Shown here: positions 54,683 through 63,397 of the stretch, in pieces
How positions within the stretch are numbered: the stretch's first letter is position 1
Layout: the number at the start of each line of letters is the position of its first letter
DNA from: Acidicapsa ligni
Lineage (GTDB): Bacteria > Acidobacteriota > Terriglobia > Terriglobales > Acidobacteriaceae
NCBI RefSeq assembly: GCF_025685655.1
Contig: NZ_JAGSYG010000010.1
Coordinates: 1-64,000, forward strand
DNA: 64,000 nt
Direction: 5' to 3'
Notes under the pieces: generated by a model
Database searches by the model: none
The model's input: the letters and a program-made list of their open reading frames with translations, nothing else
What the model was told of the DNA's origin: nothing
Made by a program: the position numbers and the translations under genes

Positions 54683-54701
54683 ATGAAATTGCTATTAACA
54701 G

Positions 54702-54734
54702 GCCTTCACCCCTGGGTACTCCAGGGGTGAAGGC
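54702..54734. terminator. 14-bp perfect hairpin between convergent genes
   Basis: GCCTTCACCCCTGG (54702-54715) pairs with CCAGGGGTGAAGGC (54721-54734) over a 5-nt loop GTACT. It lies 19 bp after the phosphatase stop and 19 bp before the convergent gene's stop. No T-run. Confidence 0.8.
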
Positions 54735-54753
54735 GCCGAGTGTTTGCTATGTC

Positions 54754-55410
54754 TTAGAAGATGCTTGATGGTGGAGTACTTACAGTAATCCTGGTTCCGC
54801 TGATCGAGCCCTCCAGGTGGCTCTGCATATGACCGGATTCGTCATAGTTATCGATCGTGAAGGAGCCGGTGAACTTTTCTCCATTCGGGGCCAGTGTTAC
54901 TTCTTCACGAATACTAGTGGGGCCGGTTAATTCACCGGTCGGTCCTGCCGCTCCTACGGGGCCTTTGGTCGGATCCCATGCTGCGGCAAAGTGGTTCAGA
55001 GAGTATCTGCGCGTACCTGTCTTTTCCCATACACCCAGGCAAAAGGAACTTGTATTCGGCGCGCGACCTGCCGAGTTCATTATCTCGGTGCCGTCGCTAT
55101 GCCACTGAGAGTACCCCGCGTCCACTTCTGTTCCTTTGGGAATGCCATTCGGTATGCCTGTGGTGATGCCATCGGAAACGAATTTCACATGCCAGAAGCC
55201 CACGATGGATACCCTGTCCTCATCGCGATCCCTATCCTCGTTAAGTGATGCGCGTAGAAGCCGGGCCTGTCCGAATTGCGGATGCCAGTTGGCGGGAGCT
55301 ACCGACGCCTGTCGAAGGCCGCCGCATTGAGCGTGAGAACTAGGTACGATCAGGAACGCGAGTAAAAGCGCACCGAATGTGCCAGCTAATGTGCAATGAA
55401 TCTTCTTCAT
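54754..55410 (-). CDS. Exported protein of unknown function
   Basis: 218 residues from the ATG at 55410 (TTGGAG 6 bp upstream). Signal peptide (MKKIHCTLAGTFGALLLAFLI, cleavage at SHA-QCG). The mature part starts with a basic/acidic linker (LNEDRDRDEDR), then a lipocalin-like beta pattern: IVGFWHVKFVSDG, GYSQWHSDGTEIMNS, FCLGVWEKTGTRRYSLNH, EEVTLAPNGEKFTGSFTID. The GVW and G-W motifs and length suit a small extracytoplasmic beta barrel. No named family. Confidence 0.75.
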   Translation of the reverse strand: MKKIHCTLAGTFGALLLAFLIVPSSHAQCGGLRQASVAPANWHPQFGQARLLRASLNEDRDRDEDRVSIVGFWHVKFVSDGITTGIPNGIPKGTEVDAGYSQWHSDGTEIMNSAGRAPNTSSFCLGVWEKTGTRRYSLNHFAAAWDPTKGPVGAAGPTGELTGPTSIREEVTLAPNGEKFTGSFTIDNYDESGHMQSHLEGSISGTRITVSTPPSSIF

Positions 55411-55556
55411 GGGATACTCCAATCATTTCGGTTTTGGCGCTTCCGCAGTCGGCTGCGCAGGTGGTTACAGCGGTGAAGAGTTAGAAGATGCAGCGCTATC
55501 GAAAGCCCGAGTGCATTCAGACGCGAATGTATTCAGGCGCGAATGTTGCGTTGCTC

Positions 55557-55751
55557 CTAAACCCCAAAAAGGGAGCAAAATGCTTCCCAGTACGTCGTTT
55601 CGTGCGGTGGTGGTGTCGATGTGGACTCACCGCTCCCAACGCCGTCGATGGTCAGATAGGTGTCGACCGCTGCCAAAGCGTGATGAGGGGTTGCCGCCAG
55701 CATGAGGGTGAAGATTGAGACTGCAAGTACGAGAGCCCTGTTCCTTTTCAT
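55557..55751 (-). CDS. Small exported protein with Hcp-like opening
   Basis: 64 residues. ATG at 55751 has the ribosome site GGAGGAA 6 bp away. Signal peptide (MKRNRALVLAVSIFTLMLAA, cleavage at ALA-AVD), then AVDTYLTIDGVGSGES, which resembles the first strand of Hcp1/type VI tube proteins, and a short tail ending in EAFCSLFGV. If it is Hcp-related, it is a truncated remnant, since Hcp is about 160 residues. Otherwise it is a short secreted peptide. The flanks 55411-55556 and 55752-55931 hold nothing else visible. Confidence 0.6.
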   Translation of the reverse strand: MKRNRALVLAVSIFTLMLAATPHHALAAVDTYLTIDGVGSGESTSTPPPHETTYWEAFCSLFGV

Positions 55752-55931
55752 GTGAATTCCTCCATTTCGATTTGGCGCCCCGGCTGGTCGCGCCGTTGGA
55801 TGAAATGAGTCTGCAGCAGCTCCGCTCGCCACTCAATGAGTGGGCAATGAGTTGATCCTGAGTTCGCCAACTCGCCTAACTCACAGAAAACTCATCTCGC
55901 CGGACAATTCGAGGGTGGTAGGCTTCTCTGC

Positions 55932-57299
55932 ATGAATGAGCATGTAGAGAAATTCTCTGAGCATCAATTAGCCGTCCTGCGTAGAGCACTGAACTGCTCG
56001 ATCCTCACTGACCAGGATCCGGAGTACGATCAGGTGCGCCGGATATGGAACGGCATGATCGACCGCAAGCCGTCCGTGATCGTTCGACCCACCACGATCT
56101 CGGACGTCATGCAAACGGTTCGTATCGCCCGTGACTTTGAACTCCCCGTCTGCGTGCGTGGAGGCGGCCATAGCGTCGCTGGCAAATCCGTGGCCAACGG
56201 CGCCACGATGATCGATCTTTCGCTCATGAATGGAATCCAGGTAACCCCCGGCGCACATTCCGCCGTTGCGCAAGGCGGCGCAAAATGGGGTGAGTTCGAC
56301 CGGGAGTGTGAGCGCTATCAGTTGGCAACCACGGGAGGCGTGATTTCTTCTACCGGCGTCTGCGGTCTGACTCTCGGCGGCGGCATGGGCTGGCTGATGG
56401 GCAAACACGGGTTAAGCTGCGACAACGTGATATCCGCCGATCTGGTCAGCGCCGACGGCTCACATCTGTCCGTGAGCGCATCGCAGAATGAAGACTTGTT
56501 CTGGGCTATTCGCGGCGGAGGCGGCAACTTTGGCATCGTCACTGCATTGGAATTCCGTCTTCATTCGCTCAAGTCTGTGCAGGGTGGATTGCTGCTCTAT
56601 CCCCGCAGCAGTGCCTTTGATCTCCTGCGCCGATATCGCGATGTGACCCGCAATGCTCCTGATGAACTTACTGCCTACGCCGCTTTGATGATCGGCCACG
56701 GGCAACCGATGGTAGCCATCGCCATGTGTGATAGTGGGTCTCATGTGGAGGGCGTCAATGTCAGCAAGCAGTTCTATCTCGCCGAGTCGCCTGTCGCAGA
56801 TATGACGGGAGAGAAAAAGTACACCGAAGTGCAGTCGATGCTCGATTTCACGGCTCCCGCCGGTCTGCATTACTACTTCAAGTGCCCGTTTCTGTCCGAA
56901 CTGAGCGATGATGCTATCCGCACCATTTTGGAGTATACGGAGTCGCTGCCTTCCGAACAGACACAGGTCGTTCTTGAACATATGCATGGAGCAGCCAGCC
57001 GAGTTCCTGTCAGCGAAACAGCCTTTGGCCTGAGGCGCGTTCACTATAGCATCAACATCATTACCGCATGGAGCGATCCTGCCCTCGCGGAGAAATGCAT
57101 TGACTGGGCGCATGGTTTAGCATCGGCCCTCGAAGCCTTCGGCGCTTCCGATGCCTACGTCAATTATCTCGGCGACGAAGGACTCTCAGCGGTGCGCGCT
57201 TCCTATGGCGTTAACTATGAACGACTGGCACAACTCAAGAAGAAGTACGATCCCGACAACTTCTTCCACTTCAACCAGAACATCGTCCCAGCTACTTAA
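55932..57299 (+). CDS. FAD-linked oxidoreductase with bicovalent flavin motif (BBE-like)
   Basis: 455 residues. PCMH-type FAD domain with RPTTISDVMQTVRIARDF, RGGGHSVAG (His for covalent flavin) and GVCGLTLGGGMGWLMGKHG (Cys for the second link), then the substrate domain and a berberine-bridge C-terminus (YVNYLGDEG... YDPDNFFHFNQNI). Enzymes of this type oxidise sugars, alkaloids or polyketide-like alcohols with oxygen. No signal peptide. It shares a 4-bp stop overlap with the convergent regulator gene. Substrate unknown. Confidence 0.92.
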   Translation: MNEHVEKFSEHQLAVLRRALNCSILTDQDPEYDQVRRIWNGMIDRKPSVIVRPTTISDVMQTVRIARDFELPVCVRGGGHSVAGKSVANGATMIDLSLMNGIQVTPGAHSAVAQGGAKWGEFDRECERYQLATTGGVISSTGVCGLTLGGGMGWLMGKHGLSCDNVISADLVSADGSHLSVSASQNEDLFWAIRGGGGNFGIVTALEFRLHSLKSVQGGLLLYPRSSAFDLLRRYRDVTRNAPDELTAYAALMIGHGQPMVAIAMCDSGSHVEGVNVSKQFYLAESPVADMTGEKKYTEVQSMLDFTAPAGLHYYFKCPFLSELSDDAIRTILEYTESLPSEQTQVVLEHMHGAASRVPVSETAFGLRRVHYSINIITAWSDPALAEKCIDWAHGLASALEAFGASDAYVNYLGDEGLSAVRASYGVNYERLAQLKKKYDPDNFFHFNQNIVPAT

Positions 57300-59038
57300 C
57301 GTATTGCCAGATGAGCCAGCCCAATCGACTCCAGAAAAAGTCTGAATCGTGGATCGGAACGATAAGGGCGAAAATCTTCAGTGATAAGGGGTAAATAGAT
57401 GGGTGCCGACTTTTGGTCCACTGCTTTGCTCAGCCAATCGAACATCTGTTGCGCGTCGCCGAGGCTTGCATAAATAATTGCCACAAGCACGGCCGGGGAC
57501 GTTCTACTCTCTGTGGCGACCACTCGCTCCATTGTTTTCAGTGCGCCGCTGCGGTCGCCACTAGCTGCCATCGACGCTCCGAGCATAGCTATCGCTTCAA
57601 GACCATCCGGATTCAGCGCGATAGATTTCTCATATGCCGCGATCGCGTCGTTCTGTCTGTTGATCGAACTCAACGCTCGTCCCAGGAACATGAAGGTGCG
57701 ATAGTTGTGCGGATCCAATTCGAGGGTCTGATGCAACTGACGCAGGGCAAGATCGTACTGACCGGCATGCGTCTGGGCGACACCGAGATACATGTTTACG
57801 ACCGGTGACAGAGGCTCCGAGTCTCTTGCCCGCTGCACGGAGGCGATTGCTTCCTGGTTCCGCCCCATCACGCTCAGCAGCAGAGATTGCCAAAGTAGAG
57901 CGGTAACATGCCCTGGATCGAGACTAAGCGCTACTTGAAATGCCTGCTCAGCTCCAGCCCAATCAAACTCGTACCAGATCTTGATCAAGCCCGATGTGCA
58001 ATGCGCTTCAGCCATCGTGTAGTCGAGTTCCATCGCGCGATGCAGGTAGGTTCGCGCTTTTTCAAGCGCCGCATAGGGTTGCAACATGCCCAGCCTTATC
58101 GATCCCATTTGCGCATAGCAATCGGCAAGCCCTGCATAGGCTGGCGCGAACTCCGGGTCGATAGTCAGCGCCTCGTTGAAATACGCCATACTACTGCGCA
58201 CCGTGTCGGTCGTCATCTTATGCCAGAAGAAGCGGCCTTTAAGATAAGCGTCATACGCAGCCGAGGAATGCACATACTTTCTCGATCCCAGGGCTCCCCC
58301 GGGAAGCAGCTCCAATACAAGCGATTGGCTCACTCTTCTGGCCACATCTTCCTGCACGCCAAGGAGGTCCGACGACTTGAGATCATAGACTTCCGACCAC
58401 AGGACGCTTTTGTCCCTGAGATCAAGCAATTGAGCACTAATGCGAACCGCTTCCGCGGAACGGCGAACTGACCCACGCAACAGGTAATCGAGATCAAACT
58501 CGCGCTGAAGACGATCGAGCTCTTCTCTGGGCAGAATTCCGCTTGGCGCGCGAGGACCAACGGTGACACGCAGCCTCGCAGGATCGATGCGCGAAAGTGC
58601 TGAAATCATATCTTCGGTCAAGCCAATAGCAAAATAGTCGTTGGCTGAACCTCCCACATCTTCGATGGGGAGAATTCCAATCCGGATGCGATTGCGGACT
58701 GTCTTCGTGGCGCCGTCGCCGATCTTCTCGGCAGATGCAAGGAAACGATAGCCAAGCCGTGGAAGTGTCTCGATAAAGACGGGCTTTTCTGCCTGGTCAT
58801 TGAGCGAGATGCGGATCTGGCGAATGCAAAAGTTCAGATTCTGTTCAAAATCTACGAAGGTGTCCTGGCCCCAAATCGCTTGTTGAATCTGCTGGCGCGT
58901 GACAAGTTTGCCCTGATGGTTTAATAGGAATGCCAGAACACGGGCCGGTTGTTGCTGCACCCGGACAGGCGCGCCGCTCCTGCGCAGCTCAAGGGTCTGT
59001 TCGTTGAACTCGAATTCTCCAAATCTAATTAGAGGCAT
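57296..59038 (-). CDS. CadC-like winged-helix regulator with TPR sensor
   Basis: 580 residues. The N-terminal winged helix (FGEFEFNEQTLELRRSGAPVRV... LVTRQQIQQAIWGQDTFVDFEQNLNFCIRQIR, about 5-100) is of the OmpR/CadC type without a receiver. It is followed by an adenylate-cyclase-associated-type beta domain (IGILPIEDVGGSANDYFAIGLTEDMIS) and about nine TPRs (from about 250) with the pattern YAGLADCYA and FMFLGRALSSINR. There is no membrane segment, so it senses a cytosolic or protein signal. Such genes are common in Acidobacteriota. It may control the convergent oxidoreductase or the divergent MFS gene. Confidence 0.9.
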   Translation of the reverse strand: MPLIRFGEFEFNEQTLELRRSGAPVRVQQQPARVLAFLLNHQGKLVTRQQIQQAIWGQDTFVDFEQNLNFCIRQIRISLNDQAEKPVFIETLPRLGYRFLASAEKIGDGATKTVRNRIRIGILPIEDVGGSANDYFAIGLTEDMISALSRIDPARLRVTVGPRAPSGILPREELDRLQREFDLDYLLRGSVRRSAEAVRISAQLLDLRDKSVLWSEVYDLKSSDLLGVQEDVARRVSQSLVLELLPGGALGSRKYVHSSAAYDAYLKGRFFWHKMTTDTVRSSMAYFNEALTIDPEFAPAYAGLADCYAQMGSIRLGMLQPYAALEKARTYLHRAMELDYTMAEAHCTSGLIKIWYEFDWAGAEQAFQVALSLDPGHVTALLWQSLLLSVMGRNQEAIASVQRARDSEPLSPVVNMYLGVAQTHAGQYDLALRQLHQTLELDPHNYRTFMFLGRALSSINRQNDAIAAYEKSIALNPDGLEAIAMLGASMAASGDRSGALKTMERVVATESRTSPAVLVAIIYASLGDAQQMFDWLSKAVDQKSAPIYLPLITEDFRPYRSDPRFRLFLESIGLAHLAIR

Positions 59039-59200
59039 CTGGGAACGGTCACGCTAAAGCTATGCAAGATGCTACCATGTGCTGAATTCTGCATCTCCAT
59101 TGGGCCAGGAACGTATCAAATCCGTAACAGAGGAATTCTGCTGGAAGGAAAAATACAAAGGGATATTCCAGCTTGAGGGCGGCTCGTAGAGATTCAATGT

Positions 59201-60724
59201 ATGCGAAATAACATCTCAAATTCGCAGGCAAGCGAACGTATCGTGCTCGCCGCCACCATTCTTGGATCAAGCATGGCGTTTATTGACGGAACTGTCGTCA
59301 ATGTTGCGCTTCCCACGCTGCAGAACGCTTTACATGCCTCAATCGCGGACGTGCAATGGGTGGTGGAGTCGTATGCCCTGATGCTGGCGGCATTGCTCCT
59401 TGTTGGCGGCTCTCTTGGAGATATCTTCGGCCGTCGTAAGGTGTACGTTCTTGGCGTTGCCTTGTTTGCAGCCGCCTCTGCGTGGTGTGGACTGGCTCGA
59501 AATATTGAGATGTTGATCTGGGCTCGTTCCATTCAAGGGATAGGTGCGGCTTTGCTGATCCCAGGAAGCCTCGCACTGATTACAGCTTCCTTTCCTGAAG
59601 AAACGAGAGGGCAGGCGATTGGCACGTGGTCCGGATTTTCCGCAATCACCGCAGCTATCGGCCCTGTCATCGGCGGTTGGCTGATCGAATACTCTTCATG
59701 GCGCTGGGTCTTCTTCCTGAATCTCCCGCTTGCCCTGGCTGTCATCCTGCTCTCTGCCAGGGTGCCGGAGAGCCGTAATGAGAAAGCCTCACATCATCTC
59801 GACTGGCCTGGTGCTCTTCTGGCAATACTGGGACTGGGTGGCGTCACGTACGCACTGATTGAGTGGCCGTCTCGCGGCCGGCATGGCGGCCATATCGTTG
59901 ATGCTGCAGCCGTTTTGGGCGCAATTGCTTTAGCAGGATTCGTCGCGGTAGAGCATTGGTCGCGCGCGCCGATGGTGTCTTTTAAGCTGTTTCGCTCGCG
60001 AAACTTTGTAGGCGCGAATCTGCTGACACTGTTCCTGTATGCATCGCTGGGCGGGTTGATGTTCTTCTTCCCGATGGATCTGATTCAAATTCAGCACTAC
60101 ACAGCCACGCAGGCAGGGGCGGCATTTCTTCCTTTTGTGGCCATCATGTTTGGGCTGTCACGCTGGGCTGGTGGGCTGGTCGCGCGCCACGGGTCACGAC
60201 TTCCGCTCACAGTCGGACCAATTGTTGCAGCCTGCGGTATCGCACTTTTCGCGGTTGCCCCGCAGAATGGAAACTACTGGAGCTCGTTCTTTCCGGCCGT
60301 AGCCGTGATGGGCCTGGGAATGACGATCAGCGTCGCTCCCCTGACTACGACGGTGATGAATGCCGTTCCTGACTCCGAGTCGGGTCTTGCCTCAGGAGTT
60401 AATAACGCGGTCTCACGTCTGGCTTCTCTGCTTGCAGTGGCTGTTTTCGGTGTGGTTCTTGTTACAGTTTTTAACCACTCGCTGGATCGACACCTGGATC
60501 AACTGGCGTTGGCCTCTGACGTTCGCGCTCAAATCGATGCCGCCCGGCCACTGCTTGCGGCCACTCATAATCCTGATTCCGTAGTTCAGCAGGCTATCAC
60601 CGAGTCTTTCCTAAGCGGCTACCGCGCTGTGATCTGGATAGCGACCGGCCTCGCAGTTTTGGGCGGGATCACGGGATGGTTGCTCATTGAGTCCGGCGTA
60701 TCTTCGCCTGCAGAACAGGTCTAG
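59201..60724 (+). CDS. MFS efflux transporter, DHA2 (EmrB/QacA) type
   Basis: 507 residues with about 14 membrane segments. Motif A/C features typical of the DHA2 family: GSSMAFIDGTVVNVALPTL, GGSLGDIFGRRKVYVLG, and ARSIQGIGAALLIPGSLALI. The family exports toxic organic cations or antibiotics by proton antiport. The start has only a weak ribosome site. Two 56-bp repeats follow the stop. Divergent from the winged-helix/TPR gene by 162 bp, so regulation by it is plausible. Confidence 0.93.
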   Translation: MRNNISNSQASERIVLAATILGSSMAFIDGTVVNVALPTLQNALHASIADVQWVVESYALMLAALLLVGGSLGDIFGRRKVYVLGVALFAAASAWCGLARNIEMLIWARSIQGIGAALLIPGSLALITASFPEETRGQAIGTWSGFSAITAAIGPVIGGWLIEYSSWRWVFFLNLPLALAVILLSARVPESRNEKASHHLDWPGALLAILGLGGVTYALIEWPSRGRHGGHIVDAAAVLGAIALAGFVAVEHWSRAPMVSFKLFRSRNFVGANLLTLFLYASLGGLMFFFPMDLIQIQHYTATQAGAAFLPFVAIMFGLSRWAGGLVARHGSRLPLTVGPIVAACGIALFAVAPQNGNYWSSFFPAVAVMGLGMTISVAPLTTTVMNAVPDSESGLASGVNNAVSRLASLLAVAVFGVVLVTVFNHSLDRHLDQLALASDVRAQIDAARPLLAATHNPDSVVQQAITESFLSGYRAVIWIATGLAVLGGITGWLLIESGVSSPAEQV

Positions 60725-60731
60725 TTTTTTC

Positions 60732-60843
60732 TTTAGCTTTTGCTGTTGCACTTGTGTCTATCATTCCCAAAGAGAATCCGCTTCGTATTTAGCCTTTGCC
60801 GTTGCTTCTCTGGCTGTCATTCCCGAAGGGAATCTGCTTCTAT
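60732..60843. repeat. Two tandem 56-bp units carrying REP-like palindromes
   Basis: Unit 1 begins TTTAGCTTTTGCTGTTGC at 60732, unit 2 TTTAGCCTTTGCCGTTGC at 60788. Each contains a palindrome (ATTCCCAAAGAGAAT at 60763; ATTCCCGAAGGGAAT at 60819) and ends near CTGCTTC/CCGCTTC. The palindrome also occurs after hemD. Confidence 0.8.
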
Positions 60844-60898
60844 CGTTCTATGCAGAAGCACAATTACCCCAACGGATCTTACCGCCGCGTCCTATTCA

Positions 60899-61729
60899 TT
60901 ACTTGGAGACGCTCTCACCCACAGGTGGAAGGGAACTGAGGTAGCGTATCAGGGCATCCAGGTCGTCTCCCGTGATTCTTCTTTCATACGAAGGCATCGG
61001 GTTGGTATTGATGATCGTGAACTGGCTAAGTCCCTGCTTTGAATAGGTAGCGGCTTCTCCTGAAGCATCCATGATTCGCACTTGTTGATCGTCCTGGCTC
61101 AGAATGCGGCCCGTAACTGTTTTTCCATCCGCCGTGGTCAGTCGAACAAGATTGTTACTCGCGTCGACCGTTGGAGGTGGAGTGACGATAGACTTTCGTA
61201 TCTCGCTCGCTGTACGTCGCGTTCCCAGGCCATTCAATGACGGCCCGGTATATGCCCCATGTTTTTCGATGCGATGGCATGTGAGACAACCGTTATCGGC
61301 AATTACCTGCTTCACGTGTTCCAGTTCTGGAGAATCGGGCACCGCTGGCCCGCCAGGCGTCGAAGCAGCAGTCGAATCAGGCGTTGTAGCTTGCGTCGCC
61401 GAGTCTGACGCAGGCTTGTCTGTTGCATAGTATTTGTCCAGGTAGAGGACGACGTTATCCAGATCTTCTTTTGTACCATCCGTGCCGCGAGACGCCATTT
61501 CGAAGACATTCTTCTTCCAGGCATCCGGAGTCTTCTTAACGCGAGTCACCATATCCGCTCGGTGACAGGCAGTGCAGTTATGCACAAACTCCGCCTTGCC
61601 CTGGCCGTCCGGCAGAGTTTCGGCAAGGGCTTCACTTGATAGGCAAAGGCCGCACAGGAATGCGCACATCATTACAAACGCCACAGGCGCCGGGAACGCT
61701 ACTTTAAACTTCCGGTTCATTGTCTTCAT
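60899..61729 (-). CDS. Exported diheme cytochrome c
   Basis: 276 residues, signal peptide (AFVMMCAFLCGLCLSSEALA). Two heme-c sites: CTACH near residue 52 and CLTCH near residue 150. A Ser/Thr/Ala-rich linker separates two domains. The second domain (GPSLNGLGTRRTASEIRKSIVTPP... TTADGKTVTGRILSQDDQQVRI) is the monoheme type often fused or paired with PQQ dehydrogenases. Periplasmic electron transfer is expected; the adjacent sugar dehydrogenase gene is a natural partner. Ends in RYLSSLPP. A second ATG (61720) is possible. Confidence 0.88.
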   Translation of the reverse strand: MKTMNRKFKVAFPAPVAFVMMCAFLCGLCLSSEALAETLPDGQGKAEFVHNCTACHRADMVTRVKKTPDAWKKNVFEMASRGTDGTKEDLDNVVLYLDKYYATDKPASDSATQATTPDSTAASTPGGPAVPDSPELEHVKQVIADNGCLTCHRIEKHGAYTGPSLNGLGTRRTASEIRKSIVTPPPTVDASNNLVRLTTADGKTVTGRILSQDDQQVRIMDASGEAATYSKQGLSQFTIINTNPMPSYERRITGDDLDALIRYLSSLPPVGESVSK

Positions 61730-61930
61730 CGCTTATCCGGGTTATTGGAGGGGCGAAGTCGAATCGATCTTTCAATCTTTCGATTTTTCGCTGCTTCGAC
61801 TACGACCCTCACTGTGTGGAGGCATCCCAGTCCACCGTCTGAATTCAGCATCTGCATCAAACGGTGGACCGAAACACTGATCTCGCCTACAGGCCTGAAA
61901 TATCTTCAGGCCATAGGCGAAGATCTGGGC

Positions 61931-63151
61931 CTATTTCGCTGTCAGGCGGAAGACGCCACCTGGCTTCGCATCCTCGACCATCCAGAGCGCGCCATCAGGA
62001 GCAACCTGCACATCGCGGACTCTGTGACCTACATCCCATCGCTCGGCCGTCTTTGCTCCACCCTTGCCGTCGAACACAATGCGGATGAGCGATTGCGATA
62101 TGAGCCCGCTGGCAAGAGCAGAACCGTTCCACTGTGAGAACATGGCGCCTTTGTAGAACATGAGGTTGCCGGGTGCAATGACCGGAACCCAGTAAATGAC
62201 AGGCTTGGCCAGGTCAGGGCGAGTGTCCGGGCTGGGAATGGGCACGCCGTTATAGTTGTGTCCATAGGAGACCAGAGGCCAGCCATAGTTTTTGCCGGGC
62301 TCGATCAGGTTCAACTCATCGCCGCCGCGTGGGCCGTGTTCAAGCTCCCACAACCGTCCATCCGGCGCGAAGGCCAGCCCATAGGGAGTACGAAGTCCGG
62401 AGCACCAGGTTTCCGCTGGCGTCAGGTTCGGGCCGGGAAAGGTATACGTTCTTACGACTGGAGCTGTCTTTGCTTCTTCGGTATCCTCGGGTGGATCAAT
62501 GACAGGGACGGTAGGCGAGCCTGTCTTGCCAGCCATTGGATTTCCTGGGGCGGGTTTGCCATCCAGCGTCAGCCGCAGAATCTTGCCGAGTGGCTGGTTC
62601 GGGTCCTGAGCTGGCGTCATGCGTTGCCGTTCGCCAGAGGAGAGGTAGAGATACTTGCCATCCGGAGAAAAGGCAACCTCTGCGCCAAACTGTCCGCCTT
62701 CACCGCGCTCGCCATCGCGCCAGATCACCTGAAGGCCCTCAAGGCTCGCTGTATCCTGACCAATCTTCAACGTGGCCCGCGCCAGTGCCAGGCTCGAACC
62801 ACCGTCACCCGGCTCTGCATACGTGAGGTAGACAAAGTGATCCTTCTCATAATGAGGCGAGAGATAGACGCCCAGCATTCCACCCTGACCTCTCCAGACA
62901 ACGGCTGGAATATTGGTAACTGGCGTCTTTGCTCCTTGCTGGGTCATCAGGACCAGACCGCCGACCTTTTCAGTAATGAGCATCCGCCCATCGGGCAGGA
63001 AAGCAATCTTCCAGGGCAGGTTCAAAGTCGTCACCTGGACCATGTTGAATGGCAGGCTGGGTTCAGGCTTTTGTTCACCTGCATTGATCTGTGCAGATGC
63101 GCCGCTCGCGGTCAGGGCCAGGAAAAGTCCTGCGATCGCTAAGTCCTTCAT
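61931..63151 (-). CDS. PQQ-type soluble aldose sugar dehydrogenase (GSDH family)
   Basis: 406 residues, signal peptide (MKDLAIAGLFLALTASGASA) and ribosome site GGGAGA. Six-bladed propeller signature: NLPWKIAFLPDGRMLITEK, AEVAFSPDGKYLYLSSGERQ, GKILRLTLDGK, GLRTPYGLAFAPDGRLWELEHGPRGGDELNLIEPGKNYGWP, QVAPDGALWMVED. Family members oxidise aldoses or hexoses with PQQ and Ca2+ in the periplasm. The WELEHGPRGGDELN block contains the PQQ/Ca site. The diheme cytochrome gene downstream on the same strand may take its electrons. The palindrome at 63163-63176 sits just before it. Confidence 0.93.
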   Translation of the reverse strand: MKDLAIAGLFLALTASGASAQINAGEQKPEPSLPFNMVQVTTLNLPWKIAFLPDGRMLITEKVGGLVLMTQQGAKTPVTNIPAVVWRGQGGMLGVYLSPHYEKDHFVYLTYAEPGDGGSSLALARATLKIGQDTASLEGLQVIWRDGERGEGGQFGAEVAFSPDGKYLYLSSGERQRMTPAQDPNQPLGKILRLTLDGKPAPGNPMAGKTGSPTVPVIDPPEDTEEAKTAPVVRTYTFPGPNLTPAETWCSGLRTPYGLAFAPDGRLWELEHGPRGGDELNLIEPGKNYGWPLVSYGHNYNGVPIPSPDTRPDLAKPVIYWVPVIAPGNLMFYKGAMFSQWNGSALASGLISQSLIRIVFDGKGGAKTAERWDVGHRVRDVQVAPDGALWMVEDAKPGGVFRLTAK

Positions 63152-63162
63152 TTATGTCTCCC

Positions 63163-63176
63163 TTTATCGATAAAGT
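63163..63176. promoter_or_regulatory. Palindromic operator candidate in the dehydrogenase leader
   Basis: CTTTATCGATAAAG is a perfect 14-bp palindrome, 11 bp upstream of the start codon at 63151 and overlapping the ribosome-site edge. The core TTTATCGATAAA also occurs in CTTTTATCGATAAAAG at 49873. Spacer 63177-63397 holds one further inverted repeat (GATAGGG/CCCTATC, 63309-63331) and no gene. Confidence 0.45.
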
Positions 63177-63397
63177 GGTCCGACGTTAAGGGATCCTCTT
63201 TGGCGAGGCTTGCTGTCCCAATACTTCGGTCTGTTTTAGAGTATCGCGCTTAGCTCATTGCAGGATCGACGAGCGTCCCTGAATGGCTTTCGAGAGACCC
63301 CTGCTAGCGATAGGGTAGCAAACTCCCTATCAGGATGGTGGCAGTTTCGTCCGGGGACACGAGCCTGTCTCTTACTAAAACTTGCTCCCTCGGCAAG

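Noticed and set aside
63309..63331. GATAGGG/CCCTATC inverted repeat
   Set aside because: Seven bp with a 9-nt spacer and no second copy; too weak to call an operator.
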